A DNA stretch of 64,000 nt from Massilia sp. IC2-278 (GTDB lineage: Bacteria > Pseudomonadota > Gammaproteobacteria > Burkholderiales > Burkholderiaceae_D). Below, piece by piece: positions 45,962 to 55,612 of the stretch. Position numbers and translations under genes: made by a program. Each line of letters opens with the position of its first letter. The stretch's first letter is position 1. The stretch covers positions 186,001 through 250,000 of the forward strand of contig NZ_JAJFES010000004.1 of the NCBI RefSeq assembly GCF_020708045.1, written 5' to 3'. The notes under the pieces were generated by a model. It was not told where the DNA came from and searched no databases. It saw only the letters and a program-made list of their open reading frames with translations.

Positions 45962-47328
45962 TTGGCCAGCGCCTCGAGCAGCTTCTGGTGCACGCCGCCG
46001 AAGCCGCCGTTGCTCATCACCAGGATGTGGTCGCCCGGCTGGGCGGCCTGGATAATCGCCTGCACCATGTAGTCGATCTGGTCGAAGCTGTGGGCAATCG
46101 TGCCCAGCGGCTTCAGGGCGTCGGCCAGCGACCAGCCCAGCGCCTGCTGGCTGCCGAAGCCGAACACCAGGTCGGCATCCTTCAGGCTGCCCGGCAAGGC
46201 ATCCTTCATGGCGCCCAGCTTCATCGTGTTCGAGCGCGGTTCCAGCACGGCCAGGATGCGGCCATTGGTACCGATGCGCTGGCGCAGGCCACCGACGGTG
46301 GTGGCGATCGCGGTCGGGTGGTGCGCGAAGTCATCGTACACGGTGACATCGTTCACCACGCCGCGCACTTCCATGCGGCGCTTGACGCTCTGGAAGCGCG
46401 ACAGCGAATCGACCGCCTGCGCCACCGGCACGCCCACGTGGCGGGCGGCGGCAATCGCGGCCAGCGCGTTCGAGCGGTTGTGCTTGCCGGTCAGTTCCCA
46501 GTGGACCGTGCCCTGGTTCTCGCCATTGAACAGCACGTCGAAGCTGGCGCCGCCCGGATGCTCGACCATCGCCCAGTTCACGCCGTCCGAACCGCCGAAG
46601 GTTTCCTTGTCGCTCCAGCAGCCGCGCTTGATCACGCGCGCCAGCGAGGCTTCGTCGCCGTTCACGACCAGGCGGCCGATGCCCGGCACGGTGCGCACCA
46701 GATGGTGGAACTGGGTTTCGATGGCGCCGATGTCGGGGAAGATGTCGGCGTGGTCGAATTCCAGGTTGTTCAGCACGGCGGTTTTCGCATGGTAGTGCAC
46801 GAACTTGGAACGCTTGTCGAAGAAGGCGGTGTCGTATTCGTCGGCCTCGATCACGAAGAAGTCGGAATCGGCTTCGCCTGACAGGCGCGCCGAAATGCCG
46901 AAGTTCATCGGCACGCCGCCGATCAGGAAGCCCGGCGAATAGCCCGCGTCTTCCAGGATCCAGGCCAGCATCGACGAGGTCGTGGTCTTGCCGTGGGTAC
47001 CGGCCACGGCCAGCACCCATTTATTACGCAAAATGTGTTCGCCAATCCACTGCGGGCCAGACATATACGGCAAGCCGCGGTTCAGGATTTCCTCGATCAG
47101 CGGGTTCCCGCGCGTCATCACGTTGCCGACCACGTACAGGTCCGGCTCCAGCGACACCTGCTCCGGCCCGTAACCCTGGATCAGTTCGATGCCCTGGGCT
47201 TCGAGCTGGGTGCTCATCGGGGGATAGACGTTGGCGTCGCAACCGGTAACGCGGTGGCCGGCCTCCTTGGCCAGCACCGCCAGGCCACCCATGAAGGTGC
47301 CGCAAATGCCGAGGATATGAATGTGCAT
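45958..47328 (-). CDS. mpl: UDP-MurNAc:L-alanyl-gamma-D-glutamyl-meso-DAP ligase
   Basis: Recycles the peptidoglycan tripeptide onto UDP-MurNAc. Mur-ligase ATP site AVAGTHGKTTTSSMLAWIL (about residue 112), the IGGVPMNFG and VIEADEYDTAFFDKRSKF motifs of Mpl and HNRSNALAAIAAARHVG in domain 3. 456 residues. Unlike MurC it begins MHIHILGICGTFMGGLAVLA. First of the leftward mpl-yqiA-ubiC run. Confidence 0.96.
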   Translation of the reverse strand: MHIHILGICGTFMGGLAVLAKEAGHRVTGCDANVYPPMSTQLEAQGIELIQGYGPEQVSLEPDLYVVGNVMTRGNPLIEEILNRGLPYMSGPQWIGEHILRNKWVLAVAGTHGKTTTSSMLAWILEDAGYSPGFLIGGVPMNFGISARLSGEADSDFFVIEADEYDTAFFDKRSKFVHYHAKTAVLNNLEFDHADIFPDIGAIETQFHHLVRTVPGIGRLVVNGDEASLARVIKRGCWSDKETFGGSDGVNWAMVEHPGGASFDVLFNGENQGTVHWELTGKHNRSNALAAIAAARHVGVPVAQAVDSLSRFQSVKRRMEVRGVVNDVTVYDDFAHHPTAIATTVGGLRQRIGTNGRILAVLEPRSNTMKLGAMKDALPGSLKDADLVFGFGSQQALGWSLADALKPLGTIAHSFDQIDYMVQAIIQAAQPGDHILVMSNGGFGGVHQKLLEALAK

Positions 47329-47404
47329 GGTCGTGGGTATGAAAGCGAATACAGGATTCTAACCGACGCGATGCCATTTTTCGTTCAAGAGTATGATCGT
47401 CCTC

Positions 47405-48037
47405 ATGATGCCAAGCCAGAACAATGACCTATTCCAGCTGCGCCTGGAGATTGCCGCCACAGCGGCGCGCATGATCGCCCAGGACGGCGCCGATTACGCC
47501 ACTGCCCGCCGCAAGGCCGCAAGGCAAGTGCTGGGCGTGGACCAGCCGGCCCCGAACCTGATGCCCGACAACCTGCAGATCGAGGACGAGGTGCGCAAGT
47601 ACCAGGCCTTGTTCGGCGGCAGTGCGCAGGCCGAGCGCCTGCTGCATCTGCGCCAGACGGCCCTGCAGGTCATGGACGCGCTGGCCGCGTTCAATCCTTA
47701 TCTCACCGGCGCGGTGCTGAACGGCACCGCCGGCGAGCACGACGACATCCATTTGCAATTGTTTGCCGACAGCGCCAAGGAAGTCGAGATCTTCCTGCTG
47801 GGCCGCAATGTGAATATCGATATCTCGGAAACGCCCCACTTCAAGGGCGCACGCCACGATCCGGTTGAAACGGTGAGCTTCCTGTGGCATAAGGAAGCCG
47901 TCCACGCTGAGCTGTATGAATTTCATGACTTGCGTGGCGCACTCAAGCCGCGCGCCGATGGCCGCCTGCAGCGTGTCGACGCGGCCGGCCTGCGCGCCTT
48001 GATGACGACCGACCAATCTCTGGAACAGGACGAATGA
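47405..48037 (+). CDS. conserved nucleotidyltransferase-like protein
   Basis: Conserved protein of this neighbourhood in betaproteobacteria, sometimes mislabelled as a Mur ligase because of the divergent mpl. The N-terminal ~70 residues are helical (IAATAARMIAQDGADYATARRKAARQVLG). The C-terminal half (GAVLNGTAGEHDDIHLQLFADSAKEVEIFLLGRNVNIDIS) resembles the nucleotidyltransferase fold, with GTAGEHDDIHLQLF replacing the usual GSxxxGxxxxxSDIDL, so catalysis is not assured. MMPSQNNDLF is taken as start; an in-frame codon at 47393 is possible. It overlaps the TlpA-like gene by four bases. Confidence 0.65.
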   Translation: MMPSQNNDLFQLRLEIAATAARMIAQDGADYATARRKAARQVLGVDQPAPNLMPDNLQIEDEVRKYQALFGGSAQAERLLHLRQTALQVMDALAAFNPYLTGAVLNGTAGEHDDIHLQLFADSAKEVEIFLLGRNVNIDISETPHFKGARHDPVETVSFLWHKEAVHAELYEFHDLRGALKPRADGRLQRVDAAGLRALMTTDQSLEQDE

Positions 48038-48606
48038 ATAAAAAGAAGTTGGCAGCACTCGCGGCCGTGGCCGTGGTCTTCGGCGCGCTTGGCGCTTTCC
48101 TCGGGTACAAGACCCAGCCGCAACCGGCGGCGCCCGCATCGTCACCAATGACGACCGCCATGGCCCCGACCGGCGGTGCGGCCCACACGGCCTCCACTAA
48201 TCTATATGCGCAATCGCTGAACGACCTGAACGGCCAGCCGCAGTCGCTGGAAAAATGGAAGGGCAAGCCGGTGCTGGTGAACTTCTGGGCCACCTGGTGC
48301 GGCCCCTGCGTGCAGGAAATGCCGGAACTGTCGGCACTGGCGAACGAAGAAAACGGCAAACGGTATAACGTGATCGGCATCGGCATCGATTCGCCTTCGG
48401 CCATGAGCGAGTTCGCCGCCAAGCACAAGATTCAGTATCCGCTGTACGTGGGCGGCATGGGCGGCACGGAACTGTCGCGCGGCTTCGGCAATGCGCAGGG
48501 CGGCCTGCCCTTCACGGTGCTGATCGGCGCCGACGGGCAGGTGAAAAAGACTTACCTGGGCAAGCTCAAGTTCGACGAGCTGAAGGCGGACCTGGCGGCA
48601 CTGTAA
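48034..48606 (+). CDS. TlpA-family thiol:disulfide oxidoreductase
   Basis: Membrane-anchored periplasmic thioredoxin-like reductant, often for cytochrome c maturation or disulfide reduction. Residues 7-24 (LAALAAVAVVFGALGAFLGY) form the anchor, and the active site is FWATWCGPCVQEMPEL (CxxC). The fold ends in AQGGLPFTVLIGADGQVKKTYLG with the cis-Pro. 190 residues. Its ATG overlaps the upstream stop. Confidence 0.9.
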   Translation: MNKKKLAALAAVAVVFGALGAFLGYKTQPQPAAPASSPMTTAMAPTGGAAHTASTNLYAQSLNDLNGQPQSLEKWKGKPVLVNFWATWCGPCVQEMPELSALANEENGKRYNVIGIGIDSPSAMSEFAAKHKIQYPLYVGGMGGTELSRGFGNAQGGLPFTVLIGADGQVKKTYLGKLKFDELKADLAAL

Positions 48607-48748
48607 GGCGGCACTGCGGGGCTGGCGAACGGTCGTTCTATTCCGAACGCCGCCCAAGTCACCCTTATCCGCATAGAATTTTATTGCTTGCCAATACCCC
48701 TTGTTGGCGGCAAAATGCGTCACTTTCGAGCATAGACTCTACAAAAAC

Positions 48749-49180
48749 ATGGCGAAAAAGCTACTGCTGCTCAACGGTCCCAACCTGAATCTACTGGGGA
48801 CCCGGGAGCCTGCGGTGTACGGCGCGGCAACGCTGGCCGACATCGAAAGCGCTGCAACGGCCCAGGCCGAAGCTGCGGGTGGATCGCTTTCCTGCTTTCA
48901 AAGCAACCACGAAGGTGCGCTGATCGACCGCATCCACGCTGCCCGTACCGAAGGCGTGGAAGCCATCGTCATCAATCCTGGCGGACTGACCCACACGAGC
49001 GTGGCCCTGCGCGATGCGCTGGCTGCGGTGGCGATTCCGTTTATTGAGGTACATATCTCAAATATTTACCAGCGTGAAGAATTCCGTCATTTCTCGTACC
49101 TGTCGGCGATCGCCCGCGGAACGATCAGCGGCCTGGGTGTGGACGGATATCGGTTTGCCATCGACTTTGCGCTTAAATAG
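48749..49180 (+). CDS. aroQ: 3-dehydroquinate dehydratase, type II
   Basis: Dodecameric enzyme of the shikimate pathway. [17 protein letters not shown], catalytic Tyr loop [44 protein letters not shown] and [18 protein letters not shown] are all diagnostic. ATG at 48749 ([12 protein letters not shown]). 143 residues. Followed by accB-accC, the regular betaproteobacterial order. Confidence 0.97.
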   Translation: MAKKLLLLNGPNLNLLGTREPAVYGAATLADIESAATAQAEAAGGSLSCFQSNHEGALIDRIHAARTEGVEAIVINPGGLTHTSVALRDALAAVAIPFIEVHISNIYQREEFRHFSYLSAIARGTISGLGVDGYRFAIDFALK

Positions 49181-49277
49181 CGTTAATCTACGCCAACTTC
49201 ATGCATCATGCGCGGATGCGCCCTCTTTTTGGCGCTTCGCTTACTCTTAAAACACAAATAATTCCAAGGGGTTCTAC

Positions 49278-49745
49278 ATGGATCTTCGTAAACTCAAGAC
49301 TTTGATCGACCTCGTCGCCGAATCGGACATCGCTGAACTCGAAGTGACCGAAGGCGAAAGCAAGGTCCGCATCGTCAAGTCGTCCGCAATGCCCCAAGGC
49401 CAGATGGTCATGATGCCGTCCGCTGGCGTGCAGCAGTTCTCGGCGCCGGCTGCCCCTGCCGCAGCGCCAGCCCCGGCCGCTCCGGCAGCACCTGCCGTTG
49501 CCGCCGAAACCGGTCACGTGGTCAAGTCGCCGATGGTCGGCACCTTCTACCGTTCGTCGGCGCCAGGCGCACCGGCCTTCGTGGAAGTGGGCGCCAACAT
49601 CAAGGAAGGCGATACCCTCTGCATCATCGAAGCGATGAAGCTCCTGAACGAAATCGACGCCGATGTCTCCGGCGTGGTGACCAAGATCCTGGTGGAAAAT
49701 GGCCAGCCGGTCGAATTCGGCCAGCCGCTGTTCGTGATCGGCTAA
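49278..49745 (+). CDS. accB: biotin carboxyl carrier protein of acetyl-CoA carboxylase
   Basis: Carries biotin for fatty-acid synthesis. The N-terminus ([26 protein letters not shown]) is the conserved recognition end, then a Pro/Ala-rich linker (50-75) and the biotinyl domain with the lysine in [13 protein letters not shown]. 155 residues. Coupled with accC about 100 bases downstream. Confidence 0.97.
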   Translation: MDLRKLKTLIDLVAESDIAELEVTEGESKVRIVKSSAMPQGQMVMMPSAGVQQFSAPAAPAAAPAPAAPAAPAVAAETGHVVKSPMVGTFYRSSAPGAPAFVEVGANIKEGDTLCIIEAMKLLNEIDADVSGVVTKILVENGQPVEFGQPLFVIG

Positions 49746-49845
49746 GGTTAAACCGAGCCCCGCCGGCCGTGATGTCTACGCGGCCTCTTGATCCGAACCC
49801 AGGCCGGCGCCCGACGCCGGCTTCTCTCATCTACCCAAGCTAACC

Positions 49846-51234
49846 ATGTTTGAAAAAATCCTCATCGCCAACCGTGGTGAAATCGCGCTGCGTATCCAGC
49901 GCGCCTGCCGCGAAATGGGCATCAAGACGGTGGTCGTTCACTCCGAGGCGGACAAGGACGCCAAGTACGTGAAGCTGGCCGACGAGTCCGTCTGCATCGG
50001 GCCGGCACAATCGTCGCTGAGCTACCTGAACATGCCGGCCATCATCAGCGCCGCCGAAGTGACCGACGCCGAAGCGATCCACCCCGGCTACGGCTTCCTG
50101 TCGGAAAACGCCGACTTTGCCGAGCGCGTGGAAAAATCGGGCTTCGTCTTCATCGGCCCGCGTTCCGATTCGATCCGTTTGATGGGCGACAAGGTCTCGG
50201 CCAAGCAGGCCATGATCCGCGCCGGCGTGCCTTGCGTGCCGGGCTCGGACGGCGCCCTGTCGGATGACCCGAAAGAGATCATCCAGACCGCGCGCAAGGT
50301 CGGTTACCCGGTCATCATCAAGGCGGCCGGTGGTGGCGGCGGCCGCGGCATGCGCGTCGTCCACACCGAAGCGGCCCTGCTGAACGCCGTGGCGATGACC
50401 AAGACCGAAGCCGGTACCGCCTTCGGCAATCCGGAAGTGTACATGGAGAAGTACCTGGAAAATCCGCGCCACGTGGAAATCCAGGTGCTGGCCGACGAAC
50501 ACAAGCAGGCCGTCTGGCTGGGCGAACGCGACTGCTCGATGCAGCGCCGCCACCAGAAGGTGATCGAGGAAGCACCGGCGCCGGGCATCCCGCGCAAGCT
50601 GATCGAAAAGATCGGCGACCGCTGCGCCGAAGCCTGCCGCAAGATCGGCTACCGCGGCGCCGGCACCTTCGAATTCCTGTACGAAAACGGCGAGTTCTAT
50701 TTCATCGAGATGAACACCCGCGTGCAGGTGGAACACCCGGTCACCGAAATGATCACCGGCATCGACATCGTGCAGGAACAGATCCGCATCGCCTGCGGCG
50801 AAAAGCTGCGTTTCCGCCAGCGCGACATCATGCTGGCCGGCCACGCCATCGAATGCCGCATCAATGCCGAAGACCCGTTCAAATTCACGCCGTCGCCGGG
50901 CCGCATCACCGGCTGGCATCCGCCGGGCGGTCCTGGCATCCGTGTCGATTCGCACTCGTATGCGGGCTACTATGTGCCACCTCATTACGACTCGATGATC
51001 GGCAAGGTAATTTCCTACGGTGCTACCCGGGAGCAAGCCATCCGCCGCATGCAGATCGCGCTCTCTGAAATGGTGGTCGAGGGTATCCTCACCAACATCC
51101 AGCTGCACCGCGAACTGATGGTCGACGCGCGCTTCATCGAAGGCGGCACCAACATCCATTACCTCGAACAAAAGCTGGCAAACCGTCCCGACACGAAAGT
51201 GGTCGTGGCCCCAGAGAACAAGGCTGACGCATGA
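49846..51234 (+). CDS. accC: biotin carboxylase subunit of acetyl-CoA carboxylase
   Basis: ATP-grasp enzyme that carboxylates the biotin of Acc[29 protein letters not shown] loop [15 protein letters not shown], catalytic [20 protein letters not shown] and [24 protein letters not shown] are seen. 462 residues, but the C-terminal [15 protein letters not shown] is slightly long. The stop overlaps prmA (ATGA). Confidence 0.98.
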   Translation: MFEKILIANRGEIALRIQRACREMGIKTVVVHSEADKDAKYVKLADESVCIGPAQSSLSYLNMPAIISAAEVTDAEAIHPGYGFLSENADFAERVEKSGFVFIGPRSDSIRLMGDKVSAKQAMIRAGVPCVPGSDGALSDDPKEIIQTARKVGYPVIIKAAGGGGGRGMRVVHTEAALLNAVAMTKTEAGTAFGNPEVYMEKYLENPRHVEIQVLADEHKQAVWLGERDCSMQRRHQKVIEEAPAPGIPRKLIEKIGDRCAEACRKIGYRGAGTFEFLYENGEFYFIEMNTRVQVEHPVTEMITGIDIVQEQIRIACGEKLRFRQRDIMLAGHAIECRINAEDPFKFTPSPGRITGWHPPGGPGIRVDSHSYAGYYVPPHYDSMIGKVISYGATREQAIRRMQIALSEMVVEGILTNIQLHRELMVDARFIEGGTNIHYLEQKLANRPDTKVVVAPENKADA

Positions 51235-52184
51235 GCTGGACTGAAGTCGTCATCGAAATCGCCCGCGAGCACGCCGAAGCCCTGTCCGACGCGCTGATGG
51301 AAGCGGGCGCCCTGTCGGTGTCGGTGGAAGACGCCGACGAAGGCACCGACCAGGAAAATCCCCTGTTCGGCGAGCCGGGCATGGAACCGACCGAGACCGC
51401 CTGGGACCACAGCCGCGTGGTCGCCTTGACCGACACCGATGCGGACCAGGCTGCCATTGTGGCCGAAGCCGCTGCCGCGATCAAGCTGGCCGACGTGCCG
51501 GCGTTCACCACGCGCGACGTGGCGGACGCCGACTGGGTGCGCCTGACCCAATCGCAGTTCGAGCCTATCCACATCGGCAAGAACATCTGGGTCGTGCCGA
51601 GCTGGCACGAGGCGCCGAACCCGGACGCCCTGATCCTGGAACTCGATCCGGGCCTGGCCTTCGGCACCGGCAGCCATCCGACCACCCGCCTGTGCATGGA
51701 GTGGCTGGAAGCGCACCCGGCGCCGGGCCAGTCGGTGCTGGACTATGGCTGCGGCTCGGGTATCCTGGCGATGGTGGCCAAGAAGCTCGGTTCCGGCGAC
51801 GTGGCCGGCGTCGACATCGATCCGCAAGCGATCGAGTCGGCCCGCGCCAACGCCGAGCGCAACAATTGCGAGATCGACTTCTACGTGCCGGACGAACTGG
51901 CCGTGGCGCCGAACGCGCGTCACGCCAGCGGCAAGTTCGACATCGTGGTGGCGAATATCCTGTCGAGCCCATTGAAGCTGATGGCGCCGATGCTGTCGGG
52001 CCGCGTGGCGCCCGGCGGTTCGCTGATCCTGTCGGGCGTGCTGGCGCGCCAGGCCGAGGAAGTGGCCGCCGCCTACGCACCTTTCATCAAGCTGGGCGTC
52101 TGGGCCGAGCAGGACGGCTGGGTTGCCTTGCACGGCACGCTCGGCCAGGACACGGTTCCGCCCGCGCGTTCCGCCACCGCCTAA
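51231..52184 (+). CDS. prmA: ribosomal protein L11 methyltransferase
   Basis: Trimethylates L11. The N-terminal recognition domain ([22 protein letters not shown]) is followed by [40 protein letters not shown] (motif I), [18 protein letters not shown] and [15 protein letters not shown] (N-I/V-L-xxP substrate motif). 317 residues, slightly longer than E. coli PrmA because of a middle acidic loop. Overlaps accC. Confidence 0.96.
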   Translation: MSWTEVVIEIAREHAEALSDALMEAGALSVSVEDADEGTDQENPLFGEPGMEPTETAWDHSRVVALTDTDADQAAIVAEAAAAIKLADVPAFTTRDVADADWVRLTQSQFEPIHIGKNIWVVPSWHEAPNPDALILELDPGLAFGTGSHPTTRLCMEWLEAHPAPGQSVLDYGCGSGILAMVAKKLGSGDVAGVDIDPQAIESARANAERNNCEIDFYVPDELAVAPNARHASGKFDIVVANILSSPLKLMAPMLSGRVAPGGSLILSGVLARQAEEVAAAYAPFIKLGVWAEQDGWVALHGTLGQDTVPPARSATA

Positions 52185-52197
52185 GGAGAGGCCAGGC

Positions 52198-53808
52198 ATG
52201 GCGCTCGCCACACAATGCCCCCACTGCGGCACCATGTTCCGGGTCGCCTCGGACCAGCTCAAACTACGTGGGGGCATCGTGCGCTGCGGCGCCTGCCAGG
52301 AAATCTTCGACGGCAGCGCCTCGCTGGTCGACCTCGATGCGCTGCCGCGTGCGCCGGCAGCGCCGACGCCGCCTGCCGTGGCCGACACGCCTGCGGCGCC
52401 CGGTATCTCCGCTGCACCTGAAACGCCGGCCGAAGCCGACGTTGCTGCCGTACCTGAAGCCTTGGCCGAAGCCGAGGCCGCTGCCGCTTCTGAAGCGCCA
52501 GCTGAAGCAGAAGCCACACCTGAGGCTCCGGCCGACGTGCTGGCTGAGGCCATGCCGGAACCCGAACCGGCCGAGCAGCCGGCAGCGGACACCGCAGCCG
52601 ATCCCCTTTCCATTGCCGTTGTCGACGCAGAAGCGCCTGCCGCGCCTGCAGGCGACGCCGCACCGAACTTCGACGACCAGCCGGTCTACACGCTCGACTT
52701 CGGCCATACCTTCGGCCCGTTCGGCATCCTGCCCAAGGTCGCCGCGCCGGAAGAGGACGCCCCTGTCACACCCGAAGCGGAGGCCTTGTCGGCAGACGCG
52801 CCGATAGCGAAGGTGACGGTCGTCGAACCGCCTGCGCCAGCCGACGCCGAAGCGGCTGCGCAAGCCGATTCCGACAGCACCGCAGCGAGCGACACCACAT
52901 CGGGCGACACCGCCCAGGTGCTCACGCCGCCGGCCTTTGCGCCGGCGACCGAGATCGCCTTCCCGCCCTCGGGCCGCATCGAGCCGACCTTTGGCCTGCC
53001 GGTGGACGAGGAAATCGTCGCCACCGCCCTGCCCGGCCACGAGGACGAGCACAGGCACGAACCAGCGGCGGCGGCCGCGGCGCCGGTGCGCGCCACCGAT
53101 GCGCCGCCGATGCTGCCGCTGCGCGAAGCGGCGGGCGCCATCGTCCACGGTGCAGCGCCGGCCCCAAGCGCGCCGCCAGTGGCCCGTACGCCCTCGGCAA
53201 AGCGAGCCGAAAAGGCCGCCGCCCGCCGCTCGCGCCTGACCCCGACGAAAATCGACGCGCCGCCGAAAATCCGCGTGCCGGAAAGCGACGAACCCGAATT
53301 CGTGAAACGCAGCCGCCAGCAGGAACAAAGCGGACGCACGCGCAAGATCGCCATGCTGGCCGGCTCGATCGTGCTGCTGCTGCTCCTGTTTGCCCAGGGC
53401 GCCTTCACCTTCCGCAATGCGCTGGCCGCGCGCTACCCTGGCGCGAAGCCGGCGCTGGAGTCAAGCTGCGCCCTGTTCGGCTGCCGCGTCGAGCTGCCGG
53501 CCCAGGTCGACAACCTCGTCATCGACACCGGCGAACTGACCACCCTCGGCGGCAGCGCCTATGCGTTCACCACCCAGCTGCGCAACCAGGGCGCCGTGCC
53601 GCAGGCCTGGCCCAGCCTCGAGCTGTCGCTGACCGACGCCAACGACAAGCCGCTGGTGCGCCGCGTCTTCGCGCCGCGCGACTACCTGGCGGCAGGCACG
53701 CCGGCTGCGAACGGCCTGGCGCCGCGCGTCGAACAAGCGATTACGCTCCACTTCCGCGTGGACGACCTTCAACCATCCGGCTACCACATCGCCGTCTTTT
53801 ATCCCTGA
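52198..53808 (+). CDS. zinc-ribbon and DUF3426 membrane protein
   Basis: N-terminal MJ0042-type zinc ribbon (TQCPHCGTMFRVASDQLKLRGGIVRCGACQEIFDG, four Cys), a ~330-residue Ala/Pro/Glu-rich disordered middle, one membrane segment (IAMLAGSIVLLLLLFAQGAFTF) and a periplasmic DUF3426 domain with two Cys (LESSCALFGCRVELP). 536 residues. ATG at 52198 is the start; the upstream frame is a prmA shadow. Found next to prmA in many betaproteobacteria; function unknown. The low-complexity stretch is variable in relatives. Confidence 0.88.
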   Translation: MALATQCPHCGTMFRVASDQLKLRGGIVRCGACQEIFDGSASLVDLDALPRAPAAPTPPAVADTPAAPGISAAPETPAEADVAAVPEALAEAEAAAASEAPAEAEATPEAPADVLAEAMPEPEPAEQPAADTAADPLSIAVVDAEAPAAPAGDAAPNFDDQPVYTLDFGHTFGPFGILPKVAAPEEDAPVTPEAEALSADAPIAKVTVVEPPAPADAEAAAQADSDSTAASDTTSGDTAQVLTPPAFAPATEIAFPPSGRIEPTFGLPVDEEIVATALPGHEDEHRHEPAAAAAAPVRATDAPPMLPLREAAGAIVHGAAPAPSAPPVARTPSAKRAEKAAARRSRLTPTKIDAPPKIRVPESDEPEFVKRSRQQEQSGRTRKIAMLAGSIVLLLLLFAQGAFTFRNALAARYPGAKPALESSCALFGCRVELPAQVDNLVIDTGELTTLGGSAYAFTTQLRNQGAVPQAWPSLELSLTDANDKPLVRRVFAPRDYLAAGTPAANGLAPRVEQAITLHFRVDDLQPSGYHIAVFYP

Positions 53809-53814
53809 GCGAAC

Positions 53815-54756
53815 ATGACCCACCCTACCCTGATCTGCGGATCGCTGGCATTCGACAAGATCATGCAGTACCACGGCCGCTTCGGCGACACCCTGCTGGC
53901 CGACCAGCTGCACCGCGTGAACGTGTCCTTCCTGGTGCCGACCCTGCGCACCGAATACGGCGGCTGCTCGGCGAACATCGCCTACAACCTGAACATGCTG
54001 GGCGGCGACCCGCTGATCATGGCCACCATCGGCCAGGACGGCGCCGACTACCTCGAGCGCCTGCGTAACTTCGGCATCAAGACGCGTGCCATCAAGACCA
54101 TCGGCGACGCCTACACCGCGCAGTGCTTCGTCACGGCCGACCAGGACAACAACCAGATCAACGCCTTCCACCCGGGCGCCATGCAGTTCTCGCACGAGAA
54201 CAACGTGGCCGACTGCGGCCCGCTGCGCGTGGCGATCATCGCCCCGGACGGCCGCGACGGCATGCTGAAACACGCGCGCGACTGCGCCGCGCAAGGCATC
54301 CCCTTCATGTTCGACCCGGGCCAGCAGCTGCCGATGTTCAGCGGCGAAGAACTCTTGAGCTTCATCGACCAGGCCACCTACCTGGCGGCCAACGACTACG
54401 AATTCGAGATGATCGTCGACCGCACCGGCCTGACGCTGGAACAGATCGCCTCGCGCCTGGACGCCTTGGTCATTACCCGCGGCGAAAAGGGTTCCGAGAT
54501 CTACGCCGGCGGCGAGCGCTACGACATCCCGGTAGTCCCGGCCGCCAGCATCGTCGACCCAACCGGTTGCGGCGACGCCTACCGCGCCGGCCTCCTGTAC
54601 GGCATCGCCCAGGGCTACGACTGGAAAACCACCGGCCGCCTCGCCAGCCTGCTCGGCTCGATCAAGATCGGCCACCAGGGCGGCCAGAACCACAAATTCA
54701 CCCCGAGCGAAATCGCCGACAAGTTCGAAGCCGCCTTCGGCTACCGCTTCAAGTAA
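53815..54756 (+). CDS. PfkB-family carbohydrate/nucleoside kinase (adenosine-kinase-like)
   Basis: Ribokinase-fold kinase; the adenosine-kinase-like group is favoured by EYGGCSANIAYNLNMLGGDP and the C-terminal DPTGCGDAYRAGLLYGIAQG (DTxGAGD-type anion hole with Cys in the place of Ala). Also seen: FDPGQQLPMFSGEEL. 313 residues. Six bases follow the DUF3426 gene, so same transcript. Substrate not assignable. Confidence 0.82.
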   Translation: MTHPTLICGSLAFDKIMQYHGRFGDTLLADQLHRVNVSFLVPTLRTEYGGCSANIAYNLNMLGGDPLIMATIGQDGADYLERLRNFGIKTRAIKTIGDAYTAQCFVTADQDNNQINAFHPGAMQFSHENNVADCGPLRVAIIAPDGRDGMLKHARDCAAQGIPFMFDPGQQLPMFSGEELLSFIDQATYLAANDYEFEMIVDRTGLTLEQIASRLDALVITRGEKGSEIYAGGERYDIPVVPAASIVDPTGCGDAYRAGLLYGIAQGYDWKTTGRLASLLGSIKIGHQGGQNHKFTPSEIADKFEAAFGYRFK

Positions 54757-54843
54757 AGGCGCGCTGGCCGCACACGCAGCCCGCGATACGGCCGCGAGTC
54801 GCGGATCGGCCTCTGGCTTATGATTCGGCCTGCGGCTCGCTCC

Positions 54844-54876
54844 GTAAGGTGGGCACCCCGTGCCCACGCGCTTACG
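54844..54876. repeat. REP-like palindrome
   Basis: Short-form copy GTAAGGTGGGCAC..GTGCCCACGCGCTTAC, the outer arms GTAAG/CTTAC also complementary, giving an extended hairpin. It lies between the PfkB gene and yggT, which converge. Confidence 0.75.
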
Positions 54877-54944
54877 TGCTCCGATGACGGCCACGTTCGT
54901 GGAGGCATCGCCCCCACCCTCAAGCCAGGCCACGAACAACAGAC

Positions 54945-54976
54945 AAAAAAATGGGCAGCTCCAGGCTGCCCATTTT
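54945..54976 (-). terminator. intrinsic terminator of yggT
   Basis: On the minus strand, GAAAATGGGCAGC, loop, GCTGCCCATTTTTTT: a 12-bp stem followed by seven T, about 20 bases past the yggT stop. A textbook Rho-independent terminator. Confidence 0.9.
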
Positions 54977-54995
54977 CACATCCAACGCCCGCGCC

Positions 54996-55529
54996 TCAAT
55001 ACGGCCCCGGCAACACCATCCTCAACAAATACAAGGCAATCTGCAACAGCAGCACCGCCACCAGCACCGACAGATCCAGCCCGCCGATCGGCGGCACCAC
55101 GCGCCGGATCGGCCGCAGCAGCGGATCGTTCAGCGCATGCACGAACGGCGCCAGCGGTGCATGGGGATTCACCCAGCTGAAGATCGCCTCGATGATCAAC
55201 AGCGCCACGAAGCCATAGATGATCCACTTCACGAAGCGCGCCAGCGCCCACAGGAAGACCTGCTCGCCGCCGGCGCCGGCCAGGAAGTAGATCGAGGTCG
55301 CCAGCAGCACCACGATGAAAGCGCCGATCAGGCTCGCCCAATCGTAGCCGCCTGCCCCCGGCACCACGCGGCGCAGGGGCTTGACCAGCCAGTCGCTCAG
55401 CGTGAACGTGAACTGCGCCACGGATGCAGGTGGACGGACCCGGATGGCCTGCATCCAGAAACGCAGGAGCAGGACCGCGCCCAGCACGGTGGCAGCGGTG
55501 TCGACGATCAACTGAAGAATGGGCAGCAC
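54996..55529 (-). CDS. YggT family membrane protein
   Basis: Small integral membrane protein with two YGGT repeats, about four membrane segments (LQLIVDTAATVLGAVLLLRFWMQ, LIGAFIVVLLATSIYFLAGAG, WIIYGFVALLIIEAIFSWVNP, LDLSVLVAVLLLQIALYLLR) and the repeat motif NDPLLRPIRRVVPPIGGLDLS. 177 residues. Linked to cell shape or osmotic homeostasis in some bacteria. Monocistronic, flanked by terminators on both sides. Confidence 0.93.
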   Translation of the reverse strand: MLPILQLIVDTAATVLGAVLLLRFWMQAIRVRPPASVAQFTFTLSDWLVKPLRRVVPGAGGYDWASLIGAFIVVLLATSIYFLAGAGGEQVFLWALARFVKWIIYGFVALLIIEAIFSWVNPHAPLAPFVHALNDPLLRPIRRVVPPIGGLDLSVLVAVLLLQIALYLLRMVLPGPY

Positions 55530-55549
55530 ATGGACTCCTTAAAATAAAA

Positions 55550-55588
55550 AAAATACCGCTGTGCGAACATATCACACAGCGGTATTTT
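55550..55588 (-). terminator. intrinsic terminator of the histone-H1-like gene
   Basis: AAAATACCGCTGTG and CACAGCGGTATTTT flank a ~11-base loop; on the minus strand the stem is followed by TTTTTATTTTAAGG. Located about 25 bases after the stop at 55613. Strong intrinsic terminator. Confidence 0.92.
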
Positions 55589-55612
55589 GCCCCAAGCGGG
55601 CGTGGACTGTCG